Part shown: piece after piece, positions 9,479 to 17,616 of the stretch
How the letters are laid out: each line of letters opens with the position of its first letter
Numbering within the stretch: position 1 is the first letter of the stretch
Assembly: GCA_964587105.1 (NCBI GenBank)
Contig: CAZPKG010000006.1
Span: forward strand, 135,578 to 199,577
DNA length: 64,000 nt
Direction of reading: 5' to 3'
Origin: JABWCQ01 sp964587105
GTDB taxonomy: Bacteria > Electryoneota > RPQS01
Notes under the pieces: generated by a model
The model's database searches: none
Told to the model about the DNA's origin: nothing
Seen by the model: only the letters and a program-made list of their open reading frames with translations
Made by a program: the position numbers and the translations under genes

Positions 9479-11989
9479 CTAAACTTCCGTATCCAATTCC
9501 ATTTCGCCGTCGTCCTCTTCATTGACGATCTTGGCGACGTCGGCGACTTTATCTCCGTTGTCAAGTTTGATAAGTCTGACACCTTGTGTGACGCGGCTCA
9601 TCGAACGAATATCCTTTACGCTTTGTCGGATGACGACTCCCTGCTCGGTGACAATAATCAAGTCGTCAGAATCTCCAACCTCCTTCATCGCGAGCATCCG
9701 GCCCGTTTTGTCGGTCGTCTTCAACGCCAGCACACCGCCCGCACCACGCTTGGTCAAGCGGTAATCAGAGACATCGGAGCGTTTGCCGTAGCCCTTTTCG
9801 GTGATCGTAAGAATCGTGGAATCGCCGCGCACGACTATCATTCCGACTGCATCAACGGTCGGCTTCAACAACACACCGCGCACACCCGTTGCCGTTCGGC
9901 CCATCGCGCGGACATCGCTTTCGTTGAAGCGCACCGCCTTGCCTTCAGTGGTTCCGATAATGACTTCGTTGCCGCCGTCCGTGAGTTCGGCGCCTAACAG
10001 TTCGTCTCCGTCCTCAATATTGATCGCGATGATGCCGGTTGAACGCGGATTGGAAAATTCCGACAACGCTGTCTTTTTCACAGTGCCTCGTTTCGTGCAC
10101 ATCAAAACATAGCGGTCTTCGGAAAATTCCTTGACGGTTACGTAGGCGCGCACTTTTTCTTCGGCGCTGCGTTCAATCAGATTTACGAGTGCTTTTCCGC
10201 GCGTGCCGCGGCCCATCTGCGGAATCTGATAGACTTTAAGCCAGTAGCACTTTCCGCGATCGGTGAAGAACAAGATGTAATCATGCGTCGAGGCAATGAA
10301 TAGCTGCTCGACCCAATCATCTTCCTTCGTCGTCGCTCCTTGCGAACCGCGACCACCGCGGCCTTGCTTGCGGAAGCCGGACACCGGGAAGCGCTTGACA
10401 TAACCCGAATGCGAAATGGTCACAACCATCTCTTCGGGCGCGATCATATCTTCAATCGTAACTTCGGCCTCGTCTTCGACGACTTCAGTGCGGCGTTTGT
10501 CACCGTACTTCTCTTTAATCTCTTCGAGTTCCTTGCGGACGACTTCCAAACGCAACGCGCGGTTTTCGTCTTTAGCCAACGGTTCAAGCTCGGCGATTTT
10601 CGCTTTCACTTCGCGAATTTCGTCCATCAATTTCTGGCGCTCAAGACCCGTCAAACGGGCCAAGCGCATATCGAGAATCGCCTTCGATTGCTTTTCGGAC
10701 AACCCGAACCGGTCGCGCAATTCCATTCCGGCAACTTCCGGAGAAGAGGCGCCGCGAATGATATTGATGACTTCATCAATATGATCAACGGCAATCTGCA
10801 AACCGTCCAGAATGTGCAATCTGTCGAGCGCTTGCTGAAGTTCAAATCGCACGCGGCGCAGTGTGACTTCGTTGCGGTGTTCGAGGAATTCGGCAATCAT
10901 GTCCCGCAATCCCAGCACACGCGGCACGCCATGCACCAACGCGAGCATGATCACACCAAAAGATTCCTGCATCGGCGTGTGTTTGAACAGCGACGCCATC
11001 ACGACTTCCGGCACAGCTTCGCGCTTAAGTTCGATTACCAAACGCATTCCGTCGCGATCCGACTCGTCGCGAATGTCGGCGATACCTTCAATCTTCTTAT
11101 CGTTCACCAAATCAACGATGCGCTCAATCAAGCGCGTCTTGTTGACCTGATACGGAATTTCGTTGACGACAATCTTGGTGCGCTGATTGGATTTTTCCGG
11201 CTGTTCAATGCTCGCTTTCGCGCGGACGACAATCTTGCCTCGGCCCGTCAGATAGGCGTCGCGAATGCCCTGTTTGCCGAAAATAATACCGCCCGTCGGA
11301 AAATCCGGCGCCGTGATATGCTGCATCAAATCCGCACTGGTCAGCGACTCATCGCCGATCATCGCAATCGCGGCGTTGCAAACTTCGTTTAAGTTGTGCG
11401 GCGGAATGCGCGTAGCCATACCGACAGCGATACCGTCAGAGCCGTTGACGAGCAAATTCGGAAACTTCGCAGGCATCACCGACGGAATCATAATTGACTC
11501 ATCGTAGTTGGGCACGAAATCAACCGTGTTCTTGTCAATGTCCGCGAGCATCTCTTCGGCGATGCGGTTCATACGCGCTTCGGTGTAACGCATAGCCGCC
11601 GCGCCGTCACCATCCACGGAGCCGAAGTTGCCTTGACCGTCCACGAGCGGATAGCGCAAACTGAAATCCTGCACCATGCGCACGAGTGTGTCGTAGATCG
11701 CCTGATCGCCGTGCGGATGGTACTTACCCATCACGTCGCCGACGATACGCGCGCATTTTTTGTACGACCGCCCGGCGCCTAAACCGAGTTCAAGCATACC
11801 GTACAAAATGCGGCGGTGCACGGGTTTCAAGCCGTCGCGCACATCCGGCAGCGCGCGAGAGACAATCACGGACATAGAGTAGTTGATGTACGAAGACTTC
11901 ATTTCGTCTTCGACATTCACCGGGATGACCCGCGAGTCGCCGTTTCCGTTACCGGCTAATTGCAATTCCAAATTATCTTTGTCGGACAT
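9479..11989 (-). CDS. gyrA: DNA gyrase subunit A
   Basis: An 836-residue, full-length GyrA, the DNA-cleaving subunit of gyrase. The active-site tyrosine is Y135 in AAAMRYTEARM, and the quinolone pocket reads KYHPHGDQAIYD (89-100). The C-terminal beta-pinwheel contains a GyrA-box-like segment, RKQGRGGRGSQG, as expected for a supercoiling enzyme rather than a pure topoisomerase IV. Residue Q96 stands where E. coli has Ser83; Asp100 (Asp87 in E. coli) is retained. The C-terminus is acidic (EEDDGEMELDTEV). gyrB lies about 25 kb away on the same strand, so the usual gyrB-gyrA neighbourhood has been opened by insertions. Confidence 0.98.
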   Translation of the reverse strand: MSDKDNLELQLAGNGNGDSRVIPVNVEDEMKSSYINYSMSVIVSRALPDVRDGLKPVHRRILYGMLELGLGAGRSYKKCARIVGDVMGKYHPHGDQAIYDTLVRMVQDFSLRYPLVDGQGNFGSVDGDGAAAMRYTEARMNRIAEEMLADIDKNTVDFVPNYDESIMIPSVMPAKFPNLLVNGSDGIAVGMATRIPPHNLNEVCNAAIAMIGDESLTSADLMQHITAPDFPTGGIIFGKQGIRDAYLTGRGKIVVRAKASIEQPEKSNQRTKIVVNEIPYQVNKTRLIERIVDLVNDKKIEGIADIRDESDRDGMRLVIELKREAVPEVVMASLFKHTPMQESFGVIMLALVHGVPRVLGLRDMIAEFLEHRNEVTLRRVRFELQQALDRLHILDGLQIAVDHIDEVINIIRGASSPEVAGMELRDRFGLSEKQSKAILDMRLARLTGLERQKLMDEIREVKAKIAELEPLAKDENRALRLEVVRKELEEIKEKYGDKRRTEVVEDEAEVTIEDMIAPEEMVVTISHSGYVKRFPVSGFRKQGRGGRGSQGATTKEDDWVEQLFIASTHDYILFFTDRGKCYWLKVYQIPQMGRGTRGKALVNLIERSAEEKVRAYVTVKEFSEDRYVLMCTKRGTVKKTALSEFSNPRSTGIIAINIEDGDELLGAELTDGGNEVIIGTTEGKAVRFNESDVRAMGRTATGVRGVLLKPTVDAVGMIVVRGDSTILTITEKGYGKRSDVSDYRLTKRGAGGVLALKTTDKTGRMLAMKEVGDSDDLIIVTEQGVVIRQSVKDIRSMSRVTQGVRLIKLDNGDKVADVAKIVNEEDDGEMELDTEV

Positions 11990-12056
11990 GTGTTAGTGTG
12001 TGTCGCTTTTCTTTAGAACTTACCCACCACTCGACAGGAACTATTTCCTGATTCTC

Positions 12057-12548
12057 TTATTGCTGCTCTCGCGTTCTCGTCCATACGATATAATCCGTCA
12101 CGACGGGGTCAATTCCCGCATCGCGAAACAGAACTGCAATCTGTCCGCGATGGTGACACGAGTGGTTGTGATACTGTGTCAGAATATCCACCGCGCGAAA
12201 AGTTAAGGGGTCACCTTTTTGCGAAATCGTGTCAGCCGTAAACTCTTCAACCGGTTCCGGCAAGCTATTTAGATAGTCAATCCAAATCTGTTCATTGGAT
12301 TGAATTCGTTTCTCAAGCGCTGCGGCGTCAAAGGGTGGCCACCACTGATACTCTTTGATGTGCTCGCCTTGAACGCGCCTTAACCAATACTCAGGTGTCG
12401 AGCAAATGTGCGCGAACGTATCGCGGGCGCGTTGGGCAACCGACGTTTCCTTCACAAGGGCTGCGAGCAGCTTCTGATTGGCCCACGCCTCGTGAGCAAC
12501 GAGCTTAAGAAAATAGTCTCTCAAGTGCCTTCCAAATGTTGATACCAC
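12057..12548 (-). CDS. DinB-family protein
   Basis: A four-helix DinB-fold protein of 163 residues. Histidines at the expected metal positions are AHEAW near the N-terminus, FAHI in the middle and HNHSCHHRGQI near the C-terminus; DinB/YfiT enzymes use three such ligands for a divalent metal. Some relatives transfer bacillithiol or mycothiol; the substrate here is unknown. The frame begins with a GTG at 12548, overlapping the preceding DinB-like gene by 28 bases; a TTG at 12524 that overlaps the upstream stop as TTGA, just after GGAAGG, is an alternative start. This is one of four DinB-fold genes within 5.6 kb. Confidence 0.85.
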   Translation of the reverse strand: MVSTFGRHLRDYFLKLVAHEAWANQKLLAALVKETSVAQRARDTFAHICSTPEYWLRRVQGEHIKEYQWWPPFDAAALEKRIQSNEQIWIDYLNSLPEPVEEFTADTISQKGDPLTFRAVDILTQYHNHSCHHRGQIAVLFRDAGIDPVVTDYIVWTRTREQQ

Positions 12549-13042
12549 GAGAACCCTTCGGCCGTCAACTCTTTGGTGCGCATGACAATCTGCCCCGTGT
12601 GATACGAGAAATGCTCGACGACGTGGAAGATGTCCTGCATGATGACCACCTTGTTGTTCTGAATCACGCGTTGCTCAAGCAACAAGTAGGGGCTAATTCC
12701 TGCCAGCACTGCGCACGCTTCTTTGACGGTCTCTTCGAGATCGGTCAGAAGCATCCCCGTGCTCGGCGTTTGCGCTTCGTCATACGCGATCCGAAATTCC
12801 TGCGAACGAGTGCGAACATCTGGCTTGCCGCCGCAGCCGGAGATGATGTGTTGGCGCACGTTTCCGGCCAAGTGAAGCAACAAATTTCCAATCGAATTGG
12901 AAGCGGGATTAGGCCGCCACCAAATTTGCTTGTCGTCAAGCCGCTTCACGGCTTCTTCAATCTTGGCGTAAAACTCGCGCAAGAAATCCTGACTTGCTTT
13001 AAGAAAGAACTCCGAAGGCGTCTGCTTCATGTCTTCCCCCAT
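12521..13042 (-). CDS. DUF1572-type DinB-fold protein
   Basis: A 173-residue protein of the DinB superfamily, close to the DUF1572 group, recognised by WWRPNPASNSIGNLLLHLAG (41-60) and the late HVVEHFSYHTGQIV segment that places the metal-binding histidines. The family is presumed to be metal-dependent, but its chemistry is not known. An ATG at 13030, preceded by GGGGGAA, could be the true start instead of the ATG at 13042. The gene overlaps or abuts the next DinB gene, and the two are likely co-expressed. Confidence 0.85.
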   Translation of the reverse strand: MGEDMKQTPSEFFLKASQDFLREFYAKIEEAVKRLDDKQIWWRPNPASNSIGNLLLHLAGNVRQHIISGCGGKPDVRTRSQEFRIAYDEAQTPSTGMLLTDLEETVKEACAVLAGISPYLLLEQRVIQNNKVVIMQDIFHVVEHFSYHTGQIVMRTKELTAEGFSWYQHLEGT

Positions 13043-13056
13043 TGTCTCACCTACAA

Positions 13057-13368
13057 TTAATAGTCAAAGGCATCTTTCTCCTGTTTCCCGCCGGATGGCT
13101 CGAAACGGAAGTTGCTGTAAATTTCTTTTCCATCCACGTAGGTATAAACACCGATAGACGACTTATTGCCCGGCAGCACCTCAACCAGACGGTTGTACGC
13201 GCATTCCGCCGCGCGGATCATGTTTGCATAACCTTTTTGTTCAAACAGGTTGCGCAGGTGTGCGAGGATTTGCTGTTTGTTCTTGGATTCGGCAATCGCT
13301 TTTTCAAACGCGTCCCAGTTGACTTCTTCAACTTTTTGCCAGCCGCGTTTCACTTTGCTGTCGGACAT
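13057..13368 (-). CDS. Small hypothetical protein
   Basis: A 103-residue, charged, soluble protein without signal peptide or membrane helix. It reads as helix-rich in the first two thirds (GWQKVEEVNWDAFEKAIAES and YANMIRAAECAYNRLVEVLP) followed by a probable beta hairpin (IGVYTYVDGKEIYSNFRF). No family is recognised. It lies between the secreted coiled-coil gene (20-base gap upstream) and the DUF1572 gene (14-base gap), all on the minus strand, and so is probably part of the same transcript. Confidence 0.7.
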   Translation of the reverse strand: MSDSKVKRGWQKVEEVNWDAFEKAIAESKNKQQILAHLRNLFEQKGYANMIRAAECAYNRLVEVLPGNKSSIGVYTYVDGKEIYSNFRFEPSGGKQEKDAFDY

Positions 13369-13388
13369 CTATTTCAATTCCTGAATGT

Positions 13389-13760
13389 TTACTGGTTCTT
13401 TTTTGCTTCTTTAGCGGCGCGCTTGGCTTCTTTCTTGTCCATCTTATGCTCTTTCTTGTCCATCTTCAGCTCTTTTTCGCGCATCTTGTGATCTTTTTGC
13501 TCGACCTTGTTGCGCTTGAGTTCAAGCTTAGCCGCAGTTAACCGGCCGGTGAGGTCGGCAATCTCTTGCTTCAATTCAAACTCGCGCTTCTCTAAAGCAG
13601 TGCCCTCTTCGCGCAGTGCGCGGCGGCGAGCTTCAAGTGAATCAGCTTCCTTAGCAAGCTCTTCCTGCTTTGTCTGAATCGCGGTCGTGCTCTGGGCAAA
13701 ATTCTGCGAAGTTCCTGCAAAAATCATCGCCGCAAACAACAACATGTACAACGTTTTCAT
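13389..13760 (-). CDS. Secreted Lys-rich coiled-coil protein
   Basis: The start is a cleavable signal peptide (MKTLYMLLFAAMIFAGTSQ) ending near NFAQS. The rest is one long coiled coil (about 30-95, with heptad-like E/K/L patterns) ending in a tail of repeated HKM(D/R)KKE/MDKKE units and KKNQ. ATG codons at 13763 and 13760 follow AAGGAG; spacing favours the second. The tail repeat suggests expansion by slippage. The function is unknown; a periplasmic structural or chaperone-like (Skp-like) role is conceivable but not shown by any motif. Confidence 0.7.
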   Translation of the reverse strand: MKTLYMLLFAAMIFAGTSQNFAQSTTAIQTKQEELAKEADSLEARRRALREEGTALEKREFELKQEIADLTGRLTAAKLELKRNKVEQKDHKMREKELKMDKKEHKMDKKEAKRAAKEAKKNQ

Positions 13761-13778
13761 CATGTGCTCCTTAATTTT

Positions 13779-13846
13779 CGCGGCGGCACCCGCTGCGGGT
13801 GCCCCGTCTCATTCCCTCCTGCTCGCGGGGGGGCAAGGGGGGGGTC
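13779..13846. repeat. REP-like elements, family D followed by family A
   Basis: Family D (13779-13806) is a near-perfect palindrome with arms GGCACCCGC and GCGGGTGCC. Family A (13810-13846) follows as TCCCTCCTGCTCGCGGGG and a G-rich half (GGGCAAGGGGGGGG). Both recur elsewhere in the window. They fill most of the gap between the secreted coiled-coil gene and the DUF6614-like gene. Confidence 0.8.
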
Positions 13847-13871
13847 GGTTAGTCGCGACCACTATCTCCGA

Positions 13872-14207
13872 TTAACTTACTCTCTCCGCATCAGGAAAAT
13901 CTCTCGACAACCCTGACCGAAAATCTGTCACCATCACAAACACCTTGCGGTGCAATTCTTCAACTTCCCCCGTGCGCGTGGCCACATCCCCGAATGCACG
14001 CTCAAGTTCAACCAGCGACTTGAACTCCATCGTAATGTGAAACTCCCCCAATTCCGCAGGTCCGAATCCCAATTTCCGCCGCGTCAATCTCCAAGAAGCC
14101 ATCTCCCCCGACTTCAGCAAATACTCCATGTACGCGCGCAGATTCTCGACAAACTCAAGGTCCCGCCGCGATTCCTTCAGGTTGCACCAGACGTGGTAGA
14201 TGTTCAT
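13872..14207 (-). CDS. DUF6614-like small protein
   Basis: A 111-residue soluble protein that opens MNIYHVWCNLKESRRDLEF and contains SWRLTRRKLGFGPAELGEFH and FRSGLSRDFPD. These match my recollection of the DUF6614 family, small alpha/beta proteins of the dimeric-barrel type with no known role. There is no signal or membrane segment. No Shine-Dalgarno sequence is obvious before the ATG at 14207. The gene lies 13 bases from the DUF488 gene, but on base composition it resembles the host genes and not the DUF488 unit. Confidence 0.65.
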   Translation of the reverse strand: MNIYHVWCNLKESRRDLEFVENLRAYMEYLLKSGEMASWRLTRRKLGFGPAELGEFHITMEFKSLVELERAFGDVATRTGEVEELHRKVFVMVTDFRSGLSRDFPDAERVS

Positions 14208-14220
14208 GGGTCGAGAGGAA

Positions 14221-14709
14221 TTACAAATGGCTTACTGAAATGTCTCTTTCTGCCTGTATCAACCGAGCAAGTACTGACCTATGGCATGCCTCGCTTGTTG
14301 CTTCAACGCAGAATAAGCCAATAATAGTATCTTGAGAGCCGCTAACTTTTTGTATAGCCTCGAATAGGTCAGTAATGCAATTCGACTGACTTACTTGCTT
14401 TGAATATGAAGCAATAAACTCTGCTGAAAGTTCCGTTCGCGATTGTTTTGCGATGCCAATACTCTCGTCTCGTTTTGACTGTATTTGTCGAAGCTCGCGC
14501 GTTGGTGCACAGCTCTTTATGTGTAAGTATGGGATTCTGAGAATTCCTAGCTCTGCTTGGAGGGCGGCGCTATTTACAAAACTATACTTAGCGCCACGCA
14601 TCCCACGGTGCAATCTAACATCAACAAACACACCGACGCCTGCCCGAACAAGAGCATCAAAGAACTCGTCCTTGCTCCTTCCGTACACGCCTATCGTTAC
14701 AATTCTCAC
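14221..14709 (-). CDS. DUF488-family protein (second of a tandem pair)
   Basis: The 162-residue protein shows the DUF488 layout: IGVYGRSKDEFFDAL at the N-terminus, FVDVRLHRGMRGAKYSFVNS in the middle, and a C-terminal CVEATSEACHRSVLARL motif with the conserved Cys and CHR. The fold and role are not established; the invariant Cys and CHR suggest an enzyme or nucleic-acid-related function. The GTG start overlaps the preceding DUF488 gene's TGA by four bases (GTGA), so the three genes 14221-15889 look translationally coupled. It is a diverged paralogue of its neighbour, not a copy. The base composition is more A+T-rich than the flanks, suggesting acquisition as a unit. Confidence 0.85.
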   Translation of the reverse strand: MRIVTIGVYGRSKDEFFDALVRAGVGVFVDVRLHRGMRGAKYSFVNSAALQAELGILRIPYLHIKSCAPTRELRQIQSKRDESIGIAKQSRTELSAEFIASYSKQVSQSNCITDLFEAIQKVSGSQDTIIGLFCVEATSEACHRSVLARLIQAERDISVSHL

Positions 14710-15251
14710 TTGCTTTCCCAGTTTCTTCTAGAAATGCGTGGCATATCTAAACCATCAATTGAAATCTGCCCGCCGTCTATGCGCTTCATTACTTCACTTT
14801 GTGTAACACTTAGGCCGTCAGGGTCTATGTGCAAGACATTGACTTGCAGGCGATCTAATTCTATTCCGATGCACTTCGATCTGTGGCATTCCTCTGGTCG
14901 ACCCTCAGAGCAAAGAATTGCTATTCTGTGTCCTTGCCCAGCGCCCCTTGCTAATCGTTCAAGACCTTTCATAAAATCAGGTTGTCGAGCAAGCTTTTCG
15001 TAGTCAACATGCCCGTGTGTAAGAACCTCGTCGGTCTTGGGAAATCCACCTAGTTCTTTCCCCATGTAAGCATATTTGATCTGCGCAGATGAACAAACAA
15101 GCTCCAGTGCTTCCTTGTCGAACTCCGGTCTATATCTTGAGTGGGGCACAGATCGAACATCGACCAAAAAGTCGATCTTATATTCATTCAAGTACTTCAG
15201 GAAGGTTTGGGTTGGAAGTTGACCAATTCCTATTGAATACAAATTATTCAT
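14706..15251 (-). CDS. DUF488-family protein (first of a tandem pair)
   Basis: The 181-residue protein has YSIGIGQLPTQTFLKYL, FLVDVRSVPHSRYRPEF, AYMGKELGG and the terminal CSEGRPEECHRSKCIG motif, all typical of DUF488. The CSEG...ECHRS motif has the Cys pair and CHR retained. The ATG at 15251 overlaps the TGA of the dual-OB-like gene by four bases (ATGA) and is preferred over a GTG nine bases further upstream. Its downstream end overlaps the second DUF488 gene. Family knowledge gives no confirmed activity; association of DUF488 proteins with conflict loci is suspected. Confidence 0.88.
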   Translation of the reverse strand: MNNLYSIGIGQLPTQTFLKYLNEYKIDFLVDVRSVPHSRYRPEFDKEALELVCSSAQIKYAYMGKELGGFPKTDEVLTHGHVDYEKLARQPDFMKGLERLARGAGQGHRIAILCSEGRPEECHRSKCIGIELDRLQVNVLHIDPDGLSVTQSEVMKRIDGGQISIDGLDMPRISRRNWESK

Positions 15252-15889
15252 TGAAACCACCCGGATAGCTGCAGATAGCTCTTTTTTTCGCCGCGGTCAT
15301 CATCAGGTTTCCAAAGACCAGCGGTTGACAACCGAACAATCGTGCCCTTTTTTATTGATTGAATAGGGTTGGCAACGCCAACAAACTTGATTGCAAGATG
15401 CCCGTTGTTAGAAACGTAGTAAGTTGCATTACCACGCTGATCCAACCACAAATCAAATGGCAATCTCCAAAACGTGACTGAATTCTGGAGGCGTATTACC
15501 TCCGACTCATTTGCTGTCACATAACCATTTGTTGGGTTCACTACAAAAGGACTCGAGGTTCCTGTATACTTGAATGCTTCGGCTGCCTCTGTTGCGTTAG
15601 AAACTAAGCCAAGACTCTCAAGTAGCGCCAGCAACTCGGCAGATCCGCACATTCCCGTGTGTTTCCTATTTGAAACTACTGCATCTTCAACATGGTGCGG
15701 GTTCCTATCATTCTTTCTATGTGCATACTCAAGAGAATAGCACTTAAGCAGTTCGAATCCGTCGCTTTCTTCCCAAAAAGGAAAATCTTCCTGCTGGAGT
15801 CGAAGCGATTCGCCGTCTCTTGTGAGGGCACCTATACAGAGCTTAGAACCTGCTTTGGTTTTGCCAACAATTATTACTTCCTTCTTCAT
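15248..15889 (-). CDS. Dual-OB-fold-like protein upstream of DUF488 pair
   Basis: A 213-residue protein starting MKKEVIIVGKTKAGSKLCIG. It is beta-rich with conserved-looking LRLQQEDFPFW, YAHRKNDRNPHHVED and FWRLPFDLWLDQRGNATYYV segments. It resembles proteins I know as dual OB domain proteins that are encoded next to DUF488 genes; I cannot confirm this by search. The ATG at 15889 is chosen because GAGGAGATAGAG lies just before it; a longer frame up to 15964 runs back into the neighbouring gene and is unlikely. It heads a three-gene overlapping unit with the two DUF488 genes. If OB folds are present, a nucleic-acid-binding role is likely. Confidence 0.7.
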   Translation of the reverse strand: MKKEVIIVGKTKAGSKLCIGALTRDGESLRLQQEDFPFWEESDGFELLKCYSLEYAHRKNDRNPHHVEDAVVSNRKHTGMCGSAELLALLESLGLVSNATEAAEAFKYTGTSSPFVVNPTNGYVTANESEVIRLQNSVTFWRLPFDLWLDQRGNATYYVSNNGHLAIKFVGVANPIQSIKKGTIVRLSTAGLWKPDDDRGEKKSYLQLSGWFQ

Positions 15890-15891
15890 CT

Positions 15892-16491
15892 CTATCTCCT
15901 CACCACCGGGTTCTTCTCCCGCGCCGTCCCCAGCCACGCCAACACAACGCCGCCGACCGCCCACCGGATCGCGCTATCGACGATATTCACCAGCGCATAA
16001 CCGCTCGTGAAGCTCCACCAAATCCACTGCTCAAGCTGAACAAGCGCGATGCCCACCGATCCCGCAATCGTGACAAACAGAACCTTCCCCACAAACGTCA
16101 GATTCGGCGCCGCCGCAAGCAGCCACAACATCAGGAACGACATTAGAACCAACACGGCGAAATCCAAAATCATCGGCATCGCCATACCGTCCTTGCCTTC
16201 GCGATGGAACGACATAAAAATGTTCGGCCCCTTCGCGCCTTTGTCCCAAGCTTCGTTCATGCGGCTCTCTTGCTCTTCAGCCGTTATCCCCTCGTCCAGC
16301 ATTCCCGCCATCGGCGCAACATAAATTCCTGAGACCGGCGCCTCTTTCATCAAGACTTCGGCCACCAAATCTTCGTCGCGAAACGTGTTCATCGTCGCCT
16401 CGTGCCACGGCAACATCATATGCGAAATCGCGCCCCACATAAACATCGCCACACCCGCCAGAACTCCTGCCAGAATAAACCGCGCGCTCAT
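15892..16491 (-). CDS. Integral membrane protein of unknown function
   Basis: A 199-residue protein with about four membrane helices: one at the N-terminus (FILAGVLAGVAMFMWGAISH), then after a loop of about 80 residues MILDFAVLVLMSFLMLWLLA, VLFVTIAGSVGIALVQL and a last helix near 173-190. The long loop carries AHMM/PWHEATMN-like histidine and methionine residues and GMAMPM. No family name is certain. It sits 27 bases after a YfiT-like gene. The two-base gap to the dual-OB-like gene suggests read-through, but the composition differs. Confidence 0.75.
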   Translation of the reverse strand: MSARFILAGVLAGVAMFMWGAISHMMLPWHEATMNTFRDEDLVAEVLMKEAPVSGIYVAPMAGMLDEGITAEEQESRMNEAWDKGAKGPNIFMSFHREGKDGMAMPMILDFAVLVLMSFLMLWLLAAAPNLTFVGKVLFVTIAGSVGIALVQLEQWIWWSFTSGYALVNIVDSAIRWAVGGVVLAWLGTAREKNPVVRR

Positions 16492-16518
16492 GCTGACCTC
16501 CGAGGAAAAGTTGTGAAC

Positions 16519-17043
16519 CTACCAACCGTTGCGTTTGCGCATTGCCGAAATCTGCGCGACATGGTGCTTGCAATGCCAGGCGGCGTAAGCAAGCTGTCGG
16601 TCGAGCACCGTCTCGCCGTTCTCGTTGTGTATAAACGTGCGCGCGAAATCCGCGTGTTTCATCGCCGACATAATCGCATCCCACCGCCGATGCAAACCGT
16701 CCAACATACTGAGCGTCGCTTCGACCTCAATCGCGATGTCCGGCGTCTTGATCCAATCGTCTTCTTCAAATCCGACGATAAGCGCCTTCTCTTCGGTCAC
16801 GGTCGCTTTCGTGCGGCAATAGAAGTGAATATTCGCGTCACCCAAATGATGCACAATCTGCCGCACCGTCCAACCGCCCTCACGATGCGGTGAATCAAGC
16901 TGGCTTTCGTTTAGACCTTTGACCGCCGTCCGCAATTCCGCCGGATGATTGCGAAACACCAGCAACCGCTCAGCACACTGCTCCGCGCTCTCCATTCCAG
17001 CATAAAGAAACTCGCCGATAGGATATCTCAACGCCTCACTCAT
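16519..17043 (-). CDS. YfiT-like DinB-superfamily protein (putative thiol transferase)
   Basis: A 174-residue protein of the YfiT branch of the DinB superfamily. RYPIGEF near the N-terminus, GGWTVRQIVHHLGDANIH (about 57-74) and AWHCKHHVAQISAMRKRNGW at the end carry the expected metal-binding histidines. YfiT relatives include bacillithiol S-transferases and putative metal-dependent hydrolases. The ATG at 17043 is preferred over a TTG three codons upstream. The next gene upstream is a paralogue (about half identical by eye), so this is a tandem duplication. Confidence 0.88.
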   Translation of the reverse strand: MSEALRYPIGEFLYAGMESAEQCAERLLVFRNHPAELRTAVKGLNESQLDSPHREGGWTVRQIVHHLGDANIHFYCRTKATVTEEKALIVGFEEDDWIKTPDIAIEVEATLSMLDGLHRRWDAIMSAMKHADFARTFIHNENGETVLDRQLAYAAWHCKHHVAQISAMRKRNGW

Positions 17044-17079
17044 ACACGCCAACTTCTCTTTTCTATTTCCTATTTTGCT

Positions 17080-17613
17080 CTACCACCCCATGCGTTCGCG
17101 CAATTTCGTGATGTGCGCGATATGGTGTAATCCGTGCCATGAATACAAACCAAGCAGCCACTTCACGTCCAACTCTTGTCCGGGCCGCTCGGGATGTGTA
17201 ATCTTGCGGTCATATTGCTCCGGTGTAATTATTTCAAGCAGAAGCGTCCACTTATCGTGAATCGCTTCCAGCAGCTTTATCGAAACCTCCGGCTCCAAAA
17301 ATCCATCCGGCGTGTTGACCCAGTTGGTTTGATTGTAGGGTCGAATCTCGTAATTGTCCTCGGTCAAAGCGAACTTTGTGCGCGTGTAAGCATTCAAATG
17401 CGAATCGGCGATGTGGTGCACAAGCTGCCGCACGGTCCATGCGCCTTCACGGTACGGCGTATCAAGCTGCTCCTTGTTTAGCCCCGCAATAGCCGCGCGC
17501 AATTTCGCCGGTTGCCCACGCAAAACCGCGATGCGCTCCGCGCGCTCGTCAGCCGTCGCCGGCCGCTTGCCGTCATACTTCCCAATCGGATACTTCAGCG
17601 CTTCAATGTCCAT
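17080..17613 (-). CDS. YfiT-like DinB-superfamily protein (paralogue)
   Basis: A 177-residue YfiT-type protein with KYPIGKYDG, GAWTVRQLVHHIADSHLNAY and SWHGLHHIAHITKLRERMGW, again with three candidate metal-ligand histidines. This copy is closer to the canonical YfiT sequence than its neighbour at 16519. No bacillithiol synthesis gene is present in the window, so the thiol substrate is open. It lies 3 bases after the stop of the 54-residue Cys/His protein. Confidence 0.9.
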   Translation of the reverse strand: MDIEALKYPIGKYDGKRPATADERAERIAVLRGQPAKLRAAIAGLNKEQLDTPYREGAWTVRQLVHHIADSHLNAYTRTKFALTEDNYEIRPYNQTNWVNTPDGFLEPEVSIKLLEAIHDKWTLLLEIITPEQYDRKITHPERPGQELDVKWLLGLYSWHGLHHIAHITKLRERMGW

Positions 17614-17616
17614 AAA

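Noticed and set aside
10340..11392. Long open frame on the plus strand
   Set aside because: It lies wholly opposite gyrA, has a His/Arg/Phe-rich translation without domain pattern, and arises from the codon bias of gyrA.
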